Origin: Yanshouia hominis
Lineage (GTDB): Bacteria; Bacillota; Clostridia; Oscillospirales; Ruminococcaceae
NCBI GenBank assembly: GCA_014385025.1
Contig: JACRTB010000002.1
Span: forward strand, 1-64,000
Direction: 5' to 3'
Length of the DNA: 64,000 nt
This document shows positions 16,623-25,593 of this stretch, one piece after another. Below the pieces are notes generated by a model that saw only the letters and a program-made list of their open reading frames with translations, did not search any database and was not told the origin of the DNA. How positions within the stretch are numbered: the first letter of the stretch is position 1; every line of letters begins with the position of its first letter. A program made the position numbers and the translations under genes.

Positions 16623-17315
16623 TTATCTTTCCTCCTCAGTAATGGCAGTCGCACGATAGAAGCAGGCGATCGAACGCGAAAGGGTATCGTCAACCAGCTC
16701 GCAGCGGAAAGTCGTTCCGAACTTGAAGCCAGCCAGCGCCGGAACAGTGCCGGAGAAGATGACGCTGTTGCCGATGTCTCCCACCCGTTCACGAAGCTCC
16801 GAGAGGATCTTCTCGGGCGGCAGGATGTCGGCAAGGGTACCGTCCTGATAGGGAATTTCGGCGCCGTCCACCGTCTGGAAGGACCGGACGCGGATCGAAT
16901 CCCAGTGAGCCTTGAGGTCGTCGTAATCCCACACGTCCATGCCGATCGGCTTGGGGCAGATCTGCTTGGCCTTGAGAACGTTCTGTCCTTCAAGCTCGCG
17001 GTCGGTATGGTCGCTGCCTACCCCGATGTAAATTTTGTCCCCGCAGACAAGGATGATGTATTCCACCTCGCCGCAGGTGCGGTTTCCGACGAACTGAAGG
17101 TCCTCCTCCTGAGTCAGAAGCAGGTTCGAGCACTCGAAGATCGTCGGGATTTTCTTCGGCGCGGGCACGCCGAGGTCCCGCTCAAGCTCGCGGATGTGCT
17201 CCATGGTTTTCTCCATGTTGCGTCCGGCATAGCCGATCGCAAAGAGATGCTGGTATTCCATCTCGAGGGGCTTGACGCTCCCCCCCTGGTGGAGGCGGAA
17301 GGAAATCTTGCTCAT
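16623..17315 (-). CDS. DUF2848-like protein in a TRAP operon
   Basis: A 230-residue cytoplasmic protein without membrane segments that resembles the DUF2848 family. I recognise the central CGEVEYIILVCGDKIYIGVGSDHTDRELE and the C-terminal FSGTVPALAGFKFGTTFRCELVDD parts. The latter recall the fumarylacetoacetate-hydrolase-like fold, whose members act on carboxylate-bearing substrates with a metal ion. Function is not established. The start follows AAGGAGG. Placement between the amidohydrolase and the TRAP genes suggests it processes the imported compound. Confidence 0.65.
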   Translation of the reverse strand: MSKISFRLHQGGSVKPLEMEYQHLFAIGYAGRNMEKTMEHIRELERDLGVPAPKKIPTIFECSNLLLTQEEDLQFVGNRTCGEVEYIILVCGDKIYIGVGSDHTDRELEGQNVLKAKQICPKPIGMDVWDYDDLKAHWDSIRVRSFQTVDGAEIPYQDGTLADILPPEKILSELRERVGDIGNSVIFSGTVPALAGFKFGTTFRCELVDDTLSRSIACFYRATAITEEER

Positions 17316-17330
17316 GGGTCTGGTTCCTCC

Positions 17331-18119
17331 TTATTTGATTTCATATAGAGCAGGGCGGCGGTCACGGTAGACGTTGATGCTCTCGCGAATGCCGCGCACA
17401 ACCTCAAGATCAAGATCGGCGGTCAGGATCTGTTCCCCCTCGCCGCCGAGCACAAGAACCTCTCCCCACGGATCGAGGAGGATCGAGTGGCCCGCATACT
17501 TGGTCTGGCCCGCCGTTCCGCAGGAATTGGTGGCCACGACAAACATCTGGTTCTCGATGGCGCGGGTGGTGTTGAGAAGCTCCCAGTGGCGGGTGCGCAG
17601 CTTGGGCCACTGGGCGACGACGAAGAGCAGGTCGATGCCGCGCAGCGCGAGGCTTCTCACCAGCTCGAGGAAACGGATATCGTAGCAGATGACGATTCCG
17701 CAGCGGACTCCGTCCAGCTCAAAGGTCACCAGACGATCTCCAAACTCGAAGGAATGGTGTTCCCCCATCGGGGTGAACAGGTGGGTCTTGTCGTAATCCG
17801 CAACGACCTCGCCCTGACGGTTGAAGGTATAACTGGTGTTATAGATTTTGCCGTCCCGAACATTGGAAACCGAACCGGCGACAATGTTGACGCCCAGTTC
17901 CTTTGCAAGGGGGCCGAAGGTGGCCTTGACCCGTTCGCCCTCGCGGTCGGAGAGCGCCTCGAGGTTTTCGCTGGGGAAAAAGCCGACGTTCCAGGTTTCA
18001 GGCAGGGTGATAACATCCGCCCCGGTCGCAGCCGCGCGCCGCACCAGCTCCACCGCATGAGCGAAGTTGTACTCGGGTTCTCCGAGCTTCATATCCATCT
18101 GGATTGCGGAAACTCTCAC
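17331..18119 (-). CDS. Carbon-nitrogen (nitrilase superfamily) hydrolase
   Basis: A 262-residue enzyme with the complete Glu-Lys-Cys triad: Glu in TLPETWNVGFF, Lys in YDKTHLFTP, Cys in CGIVICYDIRFLEL. Length and motifs fit the Nit2/omega-amidase branch, which hydrolyses omega-amides of dicarboxylates. Other amides are possible. I chose the GTG at 18119, 8 bases after AAAGGAGG, instead of a longer frame from 18170. First gene of the operon; expected to release ammonia from a substrate imported by the TRAP system. The -10 box sits in an inverted repeat. Confidence 0.88.
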   Translation of the reverse strand: MRVSAIQMDMKLGEPEYNFAHAVELVRRAAATGADVITLPETWNVGFFPSENLEALSDREGERVKATFGPLAKELGVNIVAGSVSNVRDGKIYNTSYTFNRQGEVVADYDKTHLFTPMGEHHSFEFGDRLVTFELDGVRCGIVICYDIRFLELVRSLALRGIDLLFVVAQWPKLRTRHWELLNTTRAIENQMFVVATNSCGTAGQTKYAGHSILLDPWGEVLVLGGEGEQILTADLDLEVVRGIRESINVYRDRRPALYEIK

Positions 18120-18175
18120 GCTGAAATCCTCCTTTTGAAAATTTGGTGATTCCGCTTGCCGCAGAATCAAATATG

Positions 18176-18214
18176 TGATATGTTATATATATCATATTCC
18201 ATGGCGCAGGTCAA
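18176..18214 (-). promoter_or_regulatory. Promoter and operator-like repeat of the amidohydrolase-TRAP operon
   Basis: Minus strand TTGACC (18214-18209), 17-base spacer, TATATA (18191-18186). An inverted repeat TGATAT-7-ATATCA at 18176-18194 covers the -10 box. It is a plausible binding site for the divergently encoded GntR-family regulator. Confidence 0.6.
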
Positions 18215-18397
18215 TCATTTTTTCAAACTTTATCCATATATTCCTATATTCAGATCTCTCATTTGTACTTTTTCACAAGTGATTTTAAGTGATCTTGCAA
18301 TCAGATAAAATTCTCCGGTCTGACAGTTGAAAAAAAGCGCCGGTTCCTGTATTCTTGTAAGGTAAAATATCGGATACAATCAGAAGGAATGAAACGT

Positions 18398-19147
18398 ATG
18401 AACCCGCAACAAAACCATCCCGGGGCCGGCGATTCGCTTTTCGGCTCCGACCCCATCTCCTCCCACACCTATAAGGAACAGGCCTACCGCCTGATCAAGG
18501 ACGCCATCATTTATCGGAAAATGAAGGTCGGCGTCGTCTATTCCCAGGACGGCATCTGCGCTGACATGCAGATTTCCCGCACGCCGGTGCGCGAAGCCCT
18601 GCTCGAGCTTCAGCAGGAGGGATATGTCAGCATTCTGCGGGGACGCGGAATCACCATCGTCCCACTGGGCCAGAAGGAAGCGCGCGATATCATTGAGATG
18701 CGCCGCTGCATCGAGCCGCTCGGCAGCTTTCTCGCGGCGCAGCGCCGTTCAAGCAACCAGCTCGGCAACCTTTTCAGCGCCCTGCAGGAGATGGAGAAGA
18801 ACGCGGGCAGCAGCGACAACGCCCTGATGTACCGGCTTGACCGGGAATTCCATTACCATATGTTTCAGGCAGCGGATAACGGCTGGCTCCAGCGGACCAA
18901 CGAACAGCTCCGGGATCACATTCTCCGGTTTGAGAATCAGGAGGCATTTCAGATTGTTCCCGTTCTCGAAGAGCACCGCGGCGTCTATCGCGCCATTGAG
19001 CGCGGAAATCCCGCGGAAGCCGCCGAAGCGATGCGGATTCATATGGCAAACAGCATCCGCCGTACGATGAGTCACATCGTCCCGCTCAGGGAGGAAAATG
19101 CGGACCCGACGGCGGCAATGGGCATTCTTCCGCCTGTGACCGGCTGA
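18398..19147 (+). CDS. GntR-family regulator with FCD domain
   Basis: A 249-residue regulator. The N-terminal winged helix (about 25-90) has ISRTPVREALLELQQEGYV, the GntR signature. The all-helical FCD ligand domain follows, with metal-site residues in DREFHYHMF and HRGVYRAI and a C-terminal MRIHMANSIRR. FCD regulators respond to small organic acids. It is divergent from the amidohydrolase-TRAP operon and is its likely regulator. ATG 18398 is preferred over 18389 because GAAGGA lies 9 bases before the former and only 1-2 before the latter. Confidence 0.9.
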   Translation: MNPQQNHPGAGDSLFGSDPISSHTYKEQAYRLIKDAIIYRKMKVGVVYSQDGICADMQISRTPVREALLELQQEGYVSILRGRGITIVPLGQKEARDIIEMRRCIEPLGSFLAAQRRSSNQLGNLFSALQEMEKNAGSSDNALMYRLDREFHYHMFQAADNGWLQRTNEQLRDHILRFENQEAFQIVPVLEEHRGVYRAIERGNPAEAAEAMRIHMANSIRRTMSHIVPLREENADPTAAMGILPPVTG

Positions 19148-19162
19148 AAGAAAAACGCGAAA

Positions 19163-19204
19163 GGCCCCTGCAAACGATCCTTCATCGTTTGCAGGGGGCT
19201 TTTT
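19163..19204 (+). terminator. Terminator of the GntR gene
   Basis: 14-bp stem CCCCTGCAAACGAT/ATCGTTTGCAGGGG with a 5-base loop and a T run at 19200-19204. Confidence 0.9.
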
Positions 19205-19537
19205 ATCCGCGTTTGGCCTGCCGCCGCAGTCCGCCTCCCCCAACCGGCCGGAGCATTGCGGACAGCTCCGACCGCAAAGCCGCATGAATTGCAGGCAATG
19301 CCCTTTCGGGTTCGCTCCATGTTCTCATTGGGGGAGCGAAGACTTCCATTCACCTTTCCCGCCGCGCTGCTTCATCTCGTTTATGGCCTATTATGTCGGG
19401 AGCGCGGTGTGCCCTTCGAGCCTTCCTCCGCGCCCCGGACCCGTTTCGGCATCATGTGCTTTCCCCGCCGGAGGGCTGCGCCGGGTCTGCCCCTGCGAAC
19501 GCGGGAGACAGAGCCTTTCGGCGCCGGACACGGCAAA
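19205..19537. other. Intergenic stretch without a supported gene
   Basis: About 330 GC-rich bases between convergent genes. Frames are open on several strands but none has a ribosome site with recognisable protein similarity. Nothing else seen. Confidence 0.5.
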
Positions 19538-19576
19538 CGGGTTCCCCATACGGAGATCATCCGCATGGGGAACCCG
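19538..19576 (-). terminator. Hairpin behind the FAD oxidoreductase gene
   Basis: 12-bp stem CGGGTTCCCCAT/ATGGGGAACCCG with a 15-base loop, about 40 bases after the stop codon on the minus strand. The following T run is short. Confidence 0.55.
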
Positions 19577-19613
19577 CCTTATCACGGCGCTTTATTTTTT
19601 ACACAAGTTTCTT

Positions 19614-21020
19614 TCAGCCGATCTCCCGCAGGATTTTATCCCCGACATAGAGGCCGTGGGCCGCCGCATGGGAGAGCGAGCGAGTGAATCCCGCGCCGTC
19701 TCCGACCGCGTAGATGCCCCGGCATCCCTCCAGCTCGAAGTCCTCGGCGGCGGGGCGCGCCGAATAATATTTGCATTCAATGCCATAGAGCAGGGTATCA
19801 TAATTTGCCGTTCCGGGCGCAATGGCATCCAAAGCGTGCAGCGTCTCGATGATATTGTCAAGCTGGCGCTTGGGCATGCACAGGCTCAGATCACCCGGCA
19901 CCGCATCAAGGGTCGGGCGGGTGGTCGATTGACCAAGCCGGTGCTCGTTGGTTCGCCGCCCGCTTTCAAGGTCACCCAAACGCTGCACCAGCACACTGCC
20001 GCCGGAAATCATGTTGGCAAGCGAGGCGACCGCCCGGGCGTAGTCGATCGGCTCGTTGAAGGGCTGGGTAAAGCGGATGGTGGTGAGCAGCGCGAAGTTG
20101 GAGTTCCTGGTCTTGCGGCATTCATCGCGGTAGGAGTGCCCGTTAACGGTCAGAATGCCGGAGGTGTTCTCCATGACGACGCTCCCCCGCTCGTTGAAGC
20201 AGAACATCCGGGTGGTGTCGCCGTACATTTTCGAGCGGTACCAGATCTTCGGCTCATAAATCTGGGAGGAAAAGTCCTGCCAGATCAGAGATGGCATCTC
20301 AACCCGCACTCCGATGTCAATCTGATTGTTGTTCATCCGCACTCTGTTTTTGCGGCACCAGTCCGCGAAATACCGGCTTCCGGCCCGGCCGACCGCGAAG
20401 ATGATCCGCTCCGCGTCCACCTGATCGGTCTCCCCGTTCCTGCCGCGCAGGGTCAGCTGATGATGCTCGCGGTCAACATCAACCGCTTCCGTCTCGGTAC
20501 GGATCTCGATTTTGTCCCGCAGCGAATCGACCAGCTTCATCATGGTGGCAAAGTTGGCATCGGTGCCCAGATGCTTGAGCTGCGCCTGGTGCATATGGAG
20601 GTCATGCTGCAGGCAGAGTTTTTTCAGCGAATCACTCGGCATAAAACGGTCGGTTGTCGCTCCAAAGCCCACCAGTACCGCGTCGGCCTGTTCGATATAG
20701 TGAATGACCAGCTCCTGCGGGAGGTAGTCGGTAAGCCATCCGCCGTATTCGGTTGAGATGACATATTTCCCATCTGAGAAGGCGCCCGCCCCGGCCAGCC
20801 CCTCCATAATCGAGCAATGCTTGCAGTGGACGCAGGTTTTTGCCTTTCCGGTCACCATCGGGCAGCTCCTGTACTTGAGGTCGGGGCCCTTTTCGACCAG
20901 CAGAATCTTGAGTGACGGACGCTTTTCGGTCAGGCGGTAGGCGGCCATCAGTCCGCCGATTCCTCCCCCGATGATCGCGACATCATAACTGCGGTTGGTT
21001 TGGTTTGCCACGGTATCCAT
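19614..21020 (-). CDS. FAD-dependent oxidoreductase of the COG2509 type
   Basis: A 468-residue soluble flavoprotein. The N-terminal Rossmann motif VAIIGGGIGGLMAAYRL binds FAD. A cysteine-rich stretch (KTCVHCKHCSIM) precedes GLAGAGAFSDGKY, the hallmark of the uncharacterised COG2509 FAD dehydrogenases. RIIFAVGRAGSRYF and the C-terminal GIYAVGDGAGFTRSLSHAAAHGLYVG complete the FAD site. The reaction is unknown; a role in redox chemistry of polyunsaturated or cyclic carbonyl compounds is only a guess. It has its own promoter and terminator and is divergent from ilvA. Confidence 0.82.
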   Translation of the reverse strand: MDTVANQTNRSYDVAIIGGGIGGLMAAYRLTEKRPSLKILLVEKGPDLKYRSCPMVTGKAKTCVHCKHCSIMEGLAGAGAFSDGKYVISTEYGGWLTDYLPQELVIHYIEQADAVLVGFGATTDRFMPSDSLKKLCLQHDLHMHQAQLKHLGTDANFATMMKLVDSLRDKIEIRTETEAVDVDREHHQLTLRGRNGETDQVDAERIIFAVGRAGSRYFADWCRKNRVRMNNNQIDIGVRVEMPSLIWQDFSSQIYEPKIWYRSKMYGDTTRMFCFNERGSVVMENTSGILTVNGHSYRDECRKTRNSNFALLTTIRFTQPFNEPIDYARAVASLANMISGGSVLVQRLGDLESGRRTNEHRLGQSTTRPTLDAVPGDLSLCMPKRQLDNIIETLHALDAIAPGTANYDTLLYGIECKYYSARPAAEDFELEGCRGIYAVGDGAGFTRSLSHAAAHGLYVGDKILREIG

Positions 21021-21157
21021 TCCTTTCAGACAGCATCATACAGACCGCCCCGCGGACCCGGGTTATCTTCCCCGCCCCGCCAACGGCAGCCTGAATTTGG
21101 TGATTGACAGTTTCTTATACGCCCGTTATTTGGCTTTCGACCGCAAACAGCATATTG

Positions 21158-21185
21158 ATTATAGCATAAAAGGGTATCAAAGCAA
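21158..21185 (-). promoter_or_regulatory. Promoter of the FAD oxidoreductase gene
   Basis: Minus strand TTGCTT (21185-21180), 16-base spacer, TATAAT (21163-21158). Confidence 0.55.
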
Positions 21186-21235
21186 AGCCATGGAATTCTT
21201 TCCATTGATTCTTTGACTTTTTCCTCAAATTTATC

Positions 21236-21264
21236 TTGATTTTTTTGGCATTGACAGGTATCAT
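21236..21264 (+). promoter_or_regulatory. Promoter of ilvA
   Basis: TTGATT (21236-21241), 17-base spacer, TATCAT (21259-21264). Confidence 0.5.
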
Positions 21265-21328
21265 GAATCATAAATCGTTTGATTTTTAAGCATTTTTACA
21301 CAGATTTTAGACAAAAAGGAAGATGAAG

Positions 21329-22534
21329 ATGAAGCCGCTCACCTTGGATAAGATCTACCATGCCGCCTTCACAATGAAGGGGGTCGTCCGCACCACCGAC
21401 CTGATTCACGCGCCCGACCTGCTGGAAGGGAGCGAGATCTACCTGAAAACCGAGAATTTGCAGGTGACCGGCTCCTTCAAGGTGCGCGGGGCCTACTACA
21501 AAATCTCGCAGCTCTCCCCGGAGGAGCGGGCCCACGGGGTCATCGCCTGCTCCGCGGGCAACCACGCGCAGGGAGTGGCTCTTGCCGCAACCCGTGCCGG
21601 ACTGACCTCGACCATCTGCATTCCGGATGGCGCACCGATCTCAAAGGTGGAGGCCACCAAGCGCTACGGCGCACGGGTCGAGCTGGTCAAGGGCGTCTAT
21701 GACGACGCCTATGCCCGCGCCTGCGAGCTTCAAAAAGAAACCGGCGCCGCGCTGATCCATCCGTTTGACGATCCGGCGGTCATCGCGGGCCAGGGCACCA
21801 TCGGGCTGGAGATTCTCGACCAGCTTCCCGACGTCGATGCGGTCATCGTTCCGATCGGGGGCGGCGGCCTGATCTCCGGCGTGGCTTTCGCCATCAAATC
21901 CCTTAATCCGTCCGTCAAGGTCTATGGGGTGCAGGCCTCCGGCGCGCCTTCGATGCTCAACGCCATCGAGCGCCACCAGCGCGAGCCGCTTTCCTCCGTC
22001 GCGACGGTGGCCGACGGCATCGCGGTCAAGATGCCGGGCGAACTGACCTATGAACTCTGCTCCAAATACGTCGATCAGATCGTCACCGTCACTGATGACG
22101 AAATTTCGACCGCCATCCTCACCCTGATCGAAAAGCAGAAGCTGATCGCCGAGGGCGCGGGCGCTGTTTCCTTCGCCGCGATGCTCTTTGAGAAGCTCCC
22201 GCTCAAGGGGAAGAAGGTTGTCTGCCTCATTTCGGGCGGCAACATCGACGTCAATATCCTTTCCCGGGTCATCAGCCGCGGACTCATCATGTCCGGCCGA
22301 AACACCCACCTGCGGATTGAACTGACCGACAAGCCCGGACAGATGGAGCTGGTTTCCCACATCATCGCTGCCCACGGCGCGAACATCACCGGCGTCAACC
22401 ACAACCGCACCGCCGACAACAAGAATATCACGGACTGCTTCCTCGACCTCGACATCGAAACCCGCAACCTCGAGCACCTGATGGAGATCAAAACCGCGCT
22501 GCGCGAAGCAGGATTTCAGGTTTCCCGGCGCTGA
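21329..22534 (+). CDS. ilvA: Threonine ammonia-lyase with ACT domain
   Basis: PLP enzyme that deaminates threonine to 2-oxobutanoate. The 401-residue protein has the PLP Lys in TGSFKVRGAYYK, the ACSAGNHAQGVALAA substrate loop, the phosphate-binding PIGGGGLISG, and CLISGGNIDV. A single ACT domain occupies the last 75 residues. This is the short one-ACT form, seen both in catabolic (tdcB-like) and in biosynthetic roles; no other branched-chain gene is near. Two in-frame ATGs exist at 21323 and 21329. AAAAAGGAAG is correctly spaced for the second. Confidence 0.92.
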   Translation: MKPLTLDKIYHAAFTMKGVVRTTDLIHAPDLLEGSEIYLKTENLQVTGSFKVRGAYYKISQLSPEERAHGVIACSAGNHAQGVALAATRAGLTSTICIPDGAPISKVEATKRYGARVELVKGVYDDAYARACELQKETGAALIHPFDDPAVIAGQGTIGLEILDQLPDVDAVIVPIGGGGLISGVAFAIKSLNPSVKVYGVQASGAPSMLNAIERHQREPLSSVATVADGIAVKMPGELTYELCSKYVDQIVTVTDDEISTAILTLIEKQKLIAEGAGAVSFAAMLFEKLPLKGKKVVCLISGGNIDVNILSRVISRGLIMSGRNTHLRIELTDKPGQMELVSHIIAAHGANITGVNHNRTADNKNITDCFLDLDIETRNLEHLMEIKTALREAGFQVSRR

Positions 22535-22549
22535 ACGGCAAATTTCTCC

Positions 22550-22578
22550 TTGCCAACCTGTTTTCTTCCCGCTATCAT
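22550..22578 (+). promoter_or_regulatory. Promoter of the HAD phosphatase gene
   Basis: TTGCCA (22550-22555), 17-base spacer, TATCAT (22573-22578). Confidence 0.5.
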
Positions 22579-22615
22579 AGAGGTTGGACAAGTCCACAGT
22601 AAGGAGGAACAAACA

Positions 22616-23410
22616 ATGACACCCACGCTGGAACAGCTCCGAGAAAAGAAGGGTTTCCTGTGCGACATGGACGGTGTGATCTACCATGGCAACCGTCTCC
22701 TGCCCGGGGTCAAGGACTTCGTAAGCTGGCTTTACGCCGAAGGAAAGAGCTTCCTGTTTTTGACCAATTCGAGCGAGCGCAGCCCGCTTGAGCTTCAGCA
22801 GAAGCTTGCCCGGATGGGCCTCGAGGTGGATGAAAGCCACTTCTATACCAGCGCCCTTGCAACCGCGAAATTTCTGAGCCGCCAGGCCCCCGGATGCACC
22901 GCCTACGCCATCGGCGCGCCGGGCCTCTTCAACGCCCTCTATGATGTCGGCATCACGATGAACGATGTCAATCCCGACTATGTTGTGGTCGGAGAGGGGC
23001 GCAACTACAACTATGAAAACATCCTCAAGGCGGTCGCGCTGGTGCGGGCCGGCGCCAAGCTGATCGGCACCAATACCGACCTCACGGGACCGATTGAGGA
23101 CGGCATCGCTCCCGCCTGCCGCGCCCTCTGCGCCCCCATCGAACTCGCCACCGGAAAATCGGCTTATTTCGTCGGCAAGCCGAACCCGCTGATGATGCGC
23201 ACCGGACTCAAACTGCTCGGCTGCCATTCGAATGAGGCTGTCATGATCGGCGACCGGATGGATACGGACATCGTCGCGGGAATGGAAACCGGACTTGACA
23301 CGGTTCTGGTCCTTTCGGGGGTCAGCGACATGGCGACCATCGACCAGTTTCCCTACTGCCCCACCTATGTCATGGACGGCGTCGGAAACATTCCGCCCGC
23401 CTGCCGGTAG
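22616..23410 (+). CDS. HAD-IIA family phosphatase (NagD-like)
   Basis: A 264-residue hydrolase of phosphorylated metabolites. Motif I DMDGVIYHG carries the nucleophile and acid Asp pair, motif II is LTNSS, and motif III includes GKPNP. Motif IV IGDRMDTDI is complete. The C2-type cap between motifs II and III places it with NagD/AraL-type enzymes. Substrate unknown; such enzymes often clear nucleotide or sugar phosphates. I chose ATG 22616, 8 bases after AAGGAGG, instead of an upstream start at 22550 that lies inside the promoter. Confidence 0.9.
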   Translation: MTPTLEQLREKKGFLCDMDGVIYHGNRLLPGVKDFVSWLYAEGKSFLFLTNSSERSPLELQQKLARMGLEVDESHFYTSALATAKFLSRQAPGCTAYAIGAPGLFNALYDVGITMNDVNPDYVVVGEGRNYNYENILKAVALVRAGAKLIGTNTDLTGPIEDGIAPACRALCAPIELATGKSAYFVGKPNPLMMRTGLKLLGCHSNEAVMIGDRMDTDIVAGMETGLDTVLVLSGVSDMATIDQFPYCPTYVMDGVGNIPPACR

Positions 23411-23518
23411 GTGCCCCCGTCGTGTGCGTTCTCTGCCATTTCGTCGGGTTTGAGACAAAAGCCTTTACAGGGTGTCTCCGCCGGCAGAACCGGGGGGTTC
23501 CCCTCCCTCAAAAATCAA

Positions 23519-23551
23519 CCGCCCCGCGTTGGTGCTTCCAACGCGGGGCGG
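23519..23551. terminator. Bidirectional terminator between HAD gene and amino-acid ABC operon
   Basis: 14-bp stem CCGCCCCGCGTTGG/CCAACGCGGGGCGG with a 5-base loop, followed by CTTTCTC on plus and TTGATTTTTG on minus. Ends both convergent units. Confidence 0.85.
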
Positions 23552-23580
23552 CTTTCTCATCCGACGTCTTTTGGAAAAAG

Positions 23581-24450
23581 CTATTCTTCAATACCTGCCA
23601 GCGCCTGTGCCTCGCCCATCAGAGCATTGATGTCGTCGGGGGTCAGGCCGTCAAAGATGCTGCTGATATAATCGGCCAGATCGGTGTCGCCCTTCTTAAC
23701 CGCCGCAACGTTGCCGTCGCTTTCATACTCAATGCCGATGTCGAGCATCACAAGGTCGTCGTGCGCCGCGGCAAAGCCGGCGGCCATCATGTTGTCAAGG
23801 AAAACCGCTTCGACCTTGCCGGCCTTGAGCTCAGCGATCTCATCGCCGACCTTGCTCAGCAGCACGACGTTTTCCGGACCGGCAATGCCGCCTGCAACGC
23901 CTTCTTGAATCGAGCCCTTCTGAGCCGCGACCTGGCAGCCGGCGAGACTCTCCTTGGTGGCGTACTTCTCGGCATCCGCGGCACGAACCACAACCACCTG
24001 CGCGCCATGGAAATAGGGGGTGGAGAAATCGACCGCCTTCGCCCGCTCAGGCGTGTTGGAAAGCGACGCCATCACAAAATCGAAATCACCCTTGTTCAGG
24101 CTGATCAGGAGATTGTCAAAGGACATATCCACAATCTCAAGTTCGACGCCCAGGCCGTCGGCAACCTTCTGAGCCAGGGATACGTCAAAACCGACGATGG
24201 TGTCCACGCCGTTGATCTCGGTATGGAACTCGAAGGGGGGATAGTCGGCGCTGGTGCCGAGAATAATCTTCCCGGCGGCTTTGATCTCAGCCAGACGGCC
24301 GGCCTCCTCCGGGGCCGCGGGGGCCTCCGGCGCCGGGCTGGCCTCAGCGGCGGAGCTGGCGGGAGCAGGAGCGCTGGAGCTCGAGGACCCGCACGCCGCC
24401 AGAGACAGGACCATGGCGAGCGACAGAACGACCAACAGTATCTTTTTCAT
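23581..24450 (-). CDS. Polar amino acid ABC transporter substrate-binding lipoprotein
   Basis: A 289-residue family-3 binding protein. Lipobox LAACGS is followed by a long Ser/Ala/Pro linker (about 22-47). The fold shows GKIILGTSADYPPFEFH at the start, IVGFDVSLAQKVADGLG, the ligand loop FDFVMASLSNTPERAKAVDFS with the ligand-binding Arg, and the hinge near the C terminus. It delivers an amino acid to the permease/ATPase encoded upstream in the same operon. It is the distal gene, followed by a strong terminator. A GTG at 24456 is an alternative start. Confidence 0.92.
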   Translation of the reverse strand: MKKILLVVLSLAMVLSLAACGSSSSSAPAPASSAAEASPAPEAPAAPEEAGRLAEIKAAGKIILGTSADYPPFEFHTEINGVDTIVGFDVSLAQKVADGLGVELEIVDMSFDNLLISLNKGDFDFVMASLSNTPERAKAVDFSTPYFHGAQVVVVRAADAEKYATKESLAGCQVAAQKGSIQEGVAGGIAGPENVVLLSKVGDEIAELKAGKVEAVFLDNMMAAGFAAAHDDLVMLDIGIEYESDGNVAAVKKGDTDLADYISSIFDGLTPDDINALMGEAQALAGIEE

Positions 24451-24489
24451 ATTCACACACTCTTTCTTTTTATTTTGGCGCTGTGCGGC

Positions 24490-25530
24490 TTATTCCCACA
24501 GCGGCTTATCCCAGAGCTTGACCATCGTGCCGATGCCCATCCTGCGGGCGTTGAGGAAAATTTCATAGCCGATCATGATGTCGAGCGCGCCCAGTCCCAG
24601 CGACGAGCAGTTGATAACCTCGTCAGTTCCCTTCCGGCCGGTCCATTTTCCCAGCACCATGTCGGAAAGCTCCACGACATTCTCCCGGGTCAGCTTGCCC
24701 GCCTTGTAGAGCTTGGCGGCCGCCTTGCTTTCATAGGTGATAATCTGATCCCAGTAATCGACCGCGATGACGTCGCTGGAGGAAACCACGTCCAGATCCG
24801 CCTCGTAGGAGCCCATGTTGATGACGGTCATGCCCTTTTTGATCCAGCTCTTGTCGATAAAGGGGCTGCTGGCGGTCGTTTCGGTGATGACAACCTGCGA
24901 ATCAAGCGCAGCGGTTTTGGCGTCGCTGGTCGGAACAATCTCGACGCTGTAGACGTCTTTGTAATCGGCGGCAAGGGCCTTGGCTTTGGCCAGGTTCATA
25001 TCGCACAGATAGATCTTTTTGACCGCGGGCAGGCTCTCGCAGACAGCCATGACCATCGTGCGGCCGATCACGCCCGCGCCCACCAGCGTAACCGTCTCGG
25101 TGTTCTTGGGAGCGGTGTACTTGGCGAAAACGCCGGCCACGGCGGAGGTCCGCATGGCGGTAATCAAGGTGCCGTCGAGAATGCAGAAGGGCAGCACCGT
25201 CTCAGGGTCGCTGAGAATGGTGATGTCGATGCCGTAGGGAATACCGGGAATGCTGCTGTTCTTGCGGGATTCGGCCGCCCATTTGGTGCCGCCGACATTG
25301 ATGTCGCCGCCGATGTAACAGGGCATCGAGTTGAAGAAGGAGTTCCAGTTGGCACCCGAACCGATGGGCATGCCGATGTGGGTTTTGGGTGGATTGATAA
25401 TCTGTCCCTTTCCCAGCAGCTCATAGGTTTTTTCCACCGCCTGGATGGTCATCTTCATATCCAATACGCCTGCTTTGATGACTTCCTCCTCCTGCAGGAA
25501 AAGGATGCCGGGGTCAATCGAGTGAATCAT
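24490..25530 (-). CDS. Ornithine cyclodeaminase/mu-crystallin family enzyme
   Basis: A 346-residue NAD(P)-dependent enzyme. The Rossmann motif VTLVGAGVIGRTMV and the substrate-side segments GTLITAMRTSAVAGVFAKY and ITETTASSPFI fit the ornithine cyclodeaminase/mu-crystallin family. It is longer than typical OCD. The clade resembles proteins annotated as tyramine oxidase subunit B, whose naming is not tied to a proven reaction in Clostridia. Lying inside an amino-acid uptake operon, it probably converts the imported amino acid. Ornithine to proline, or an alanine/imino-acid dehydrogenase reaction, are options. Confidence 0.82.
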   Translation of the reverse strand: MIHSIDPGILFLQEEEVIKAGVLDMKMTIQAVEKTYELLGKGQIINPPKTHIGMPIGSGANWNSFFNSMPCYIGGDINVGGTKWAAESRKNSSIPGIPYGIDITILSDPETVLPFCILDGTLITAMRTSAVAGVFAKYTAPKNTETVTLVGAGVIGRTMVMAVCESLPAVKKIYLCDMNLAKAKALAADYKDVYSVEIVPTSDAKTAALDSQVVITETTASSPFIDKSWIKKGMTVINMGSYEADLDVVSSSDVIAVDYWDQIITYESKAAAKLYKAGKLTRENVVELSDMVLGKWTGRKGTDEVINCSSLGLGALDIMIGYEIFLNARRMGIGTMVKLWDKPLWE

Positions 25531-25593
25531 TTTTTTGTTTCCTCCTCAAGTTGCGATATGCTGCTATGCTCCGCGGGCCGGACCCGCGGCGTT

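Noticed and set aside
19205-19537. Several open frames between the GntR gene and the FAD oxidoreductase gene
   Set aside because: Three overlapping frames on both strands with no ribosome site or similarity. GC-rich intergenic DNA explains them.
21641-23458. 605-codon open frame antisense to ilvA and the HAD gene
   Set aside because: It lies over two well-supported genes, has no ribosome site or family similarity, and its low-complexity His/Asp/Gly-rich translation is the usual shadow in GC-rich DNA.
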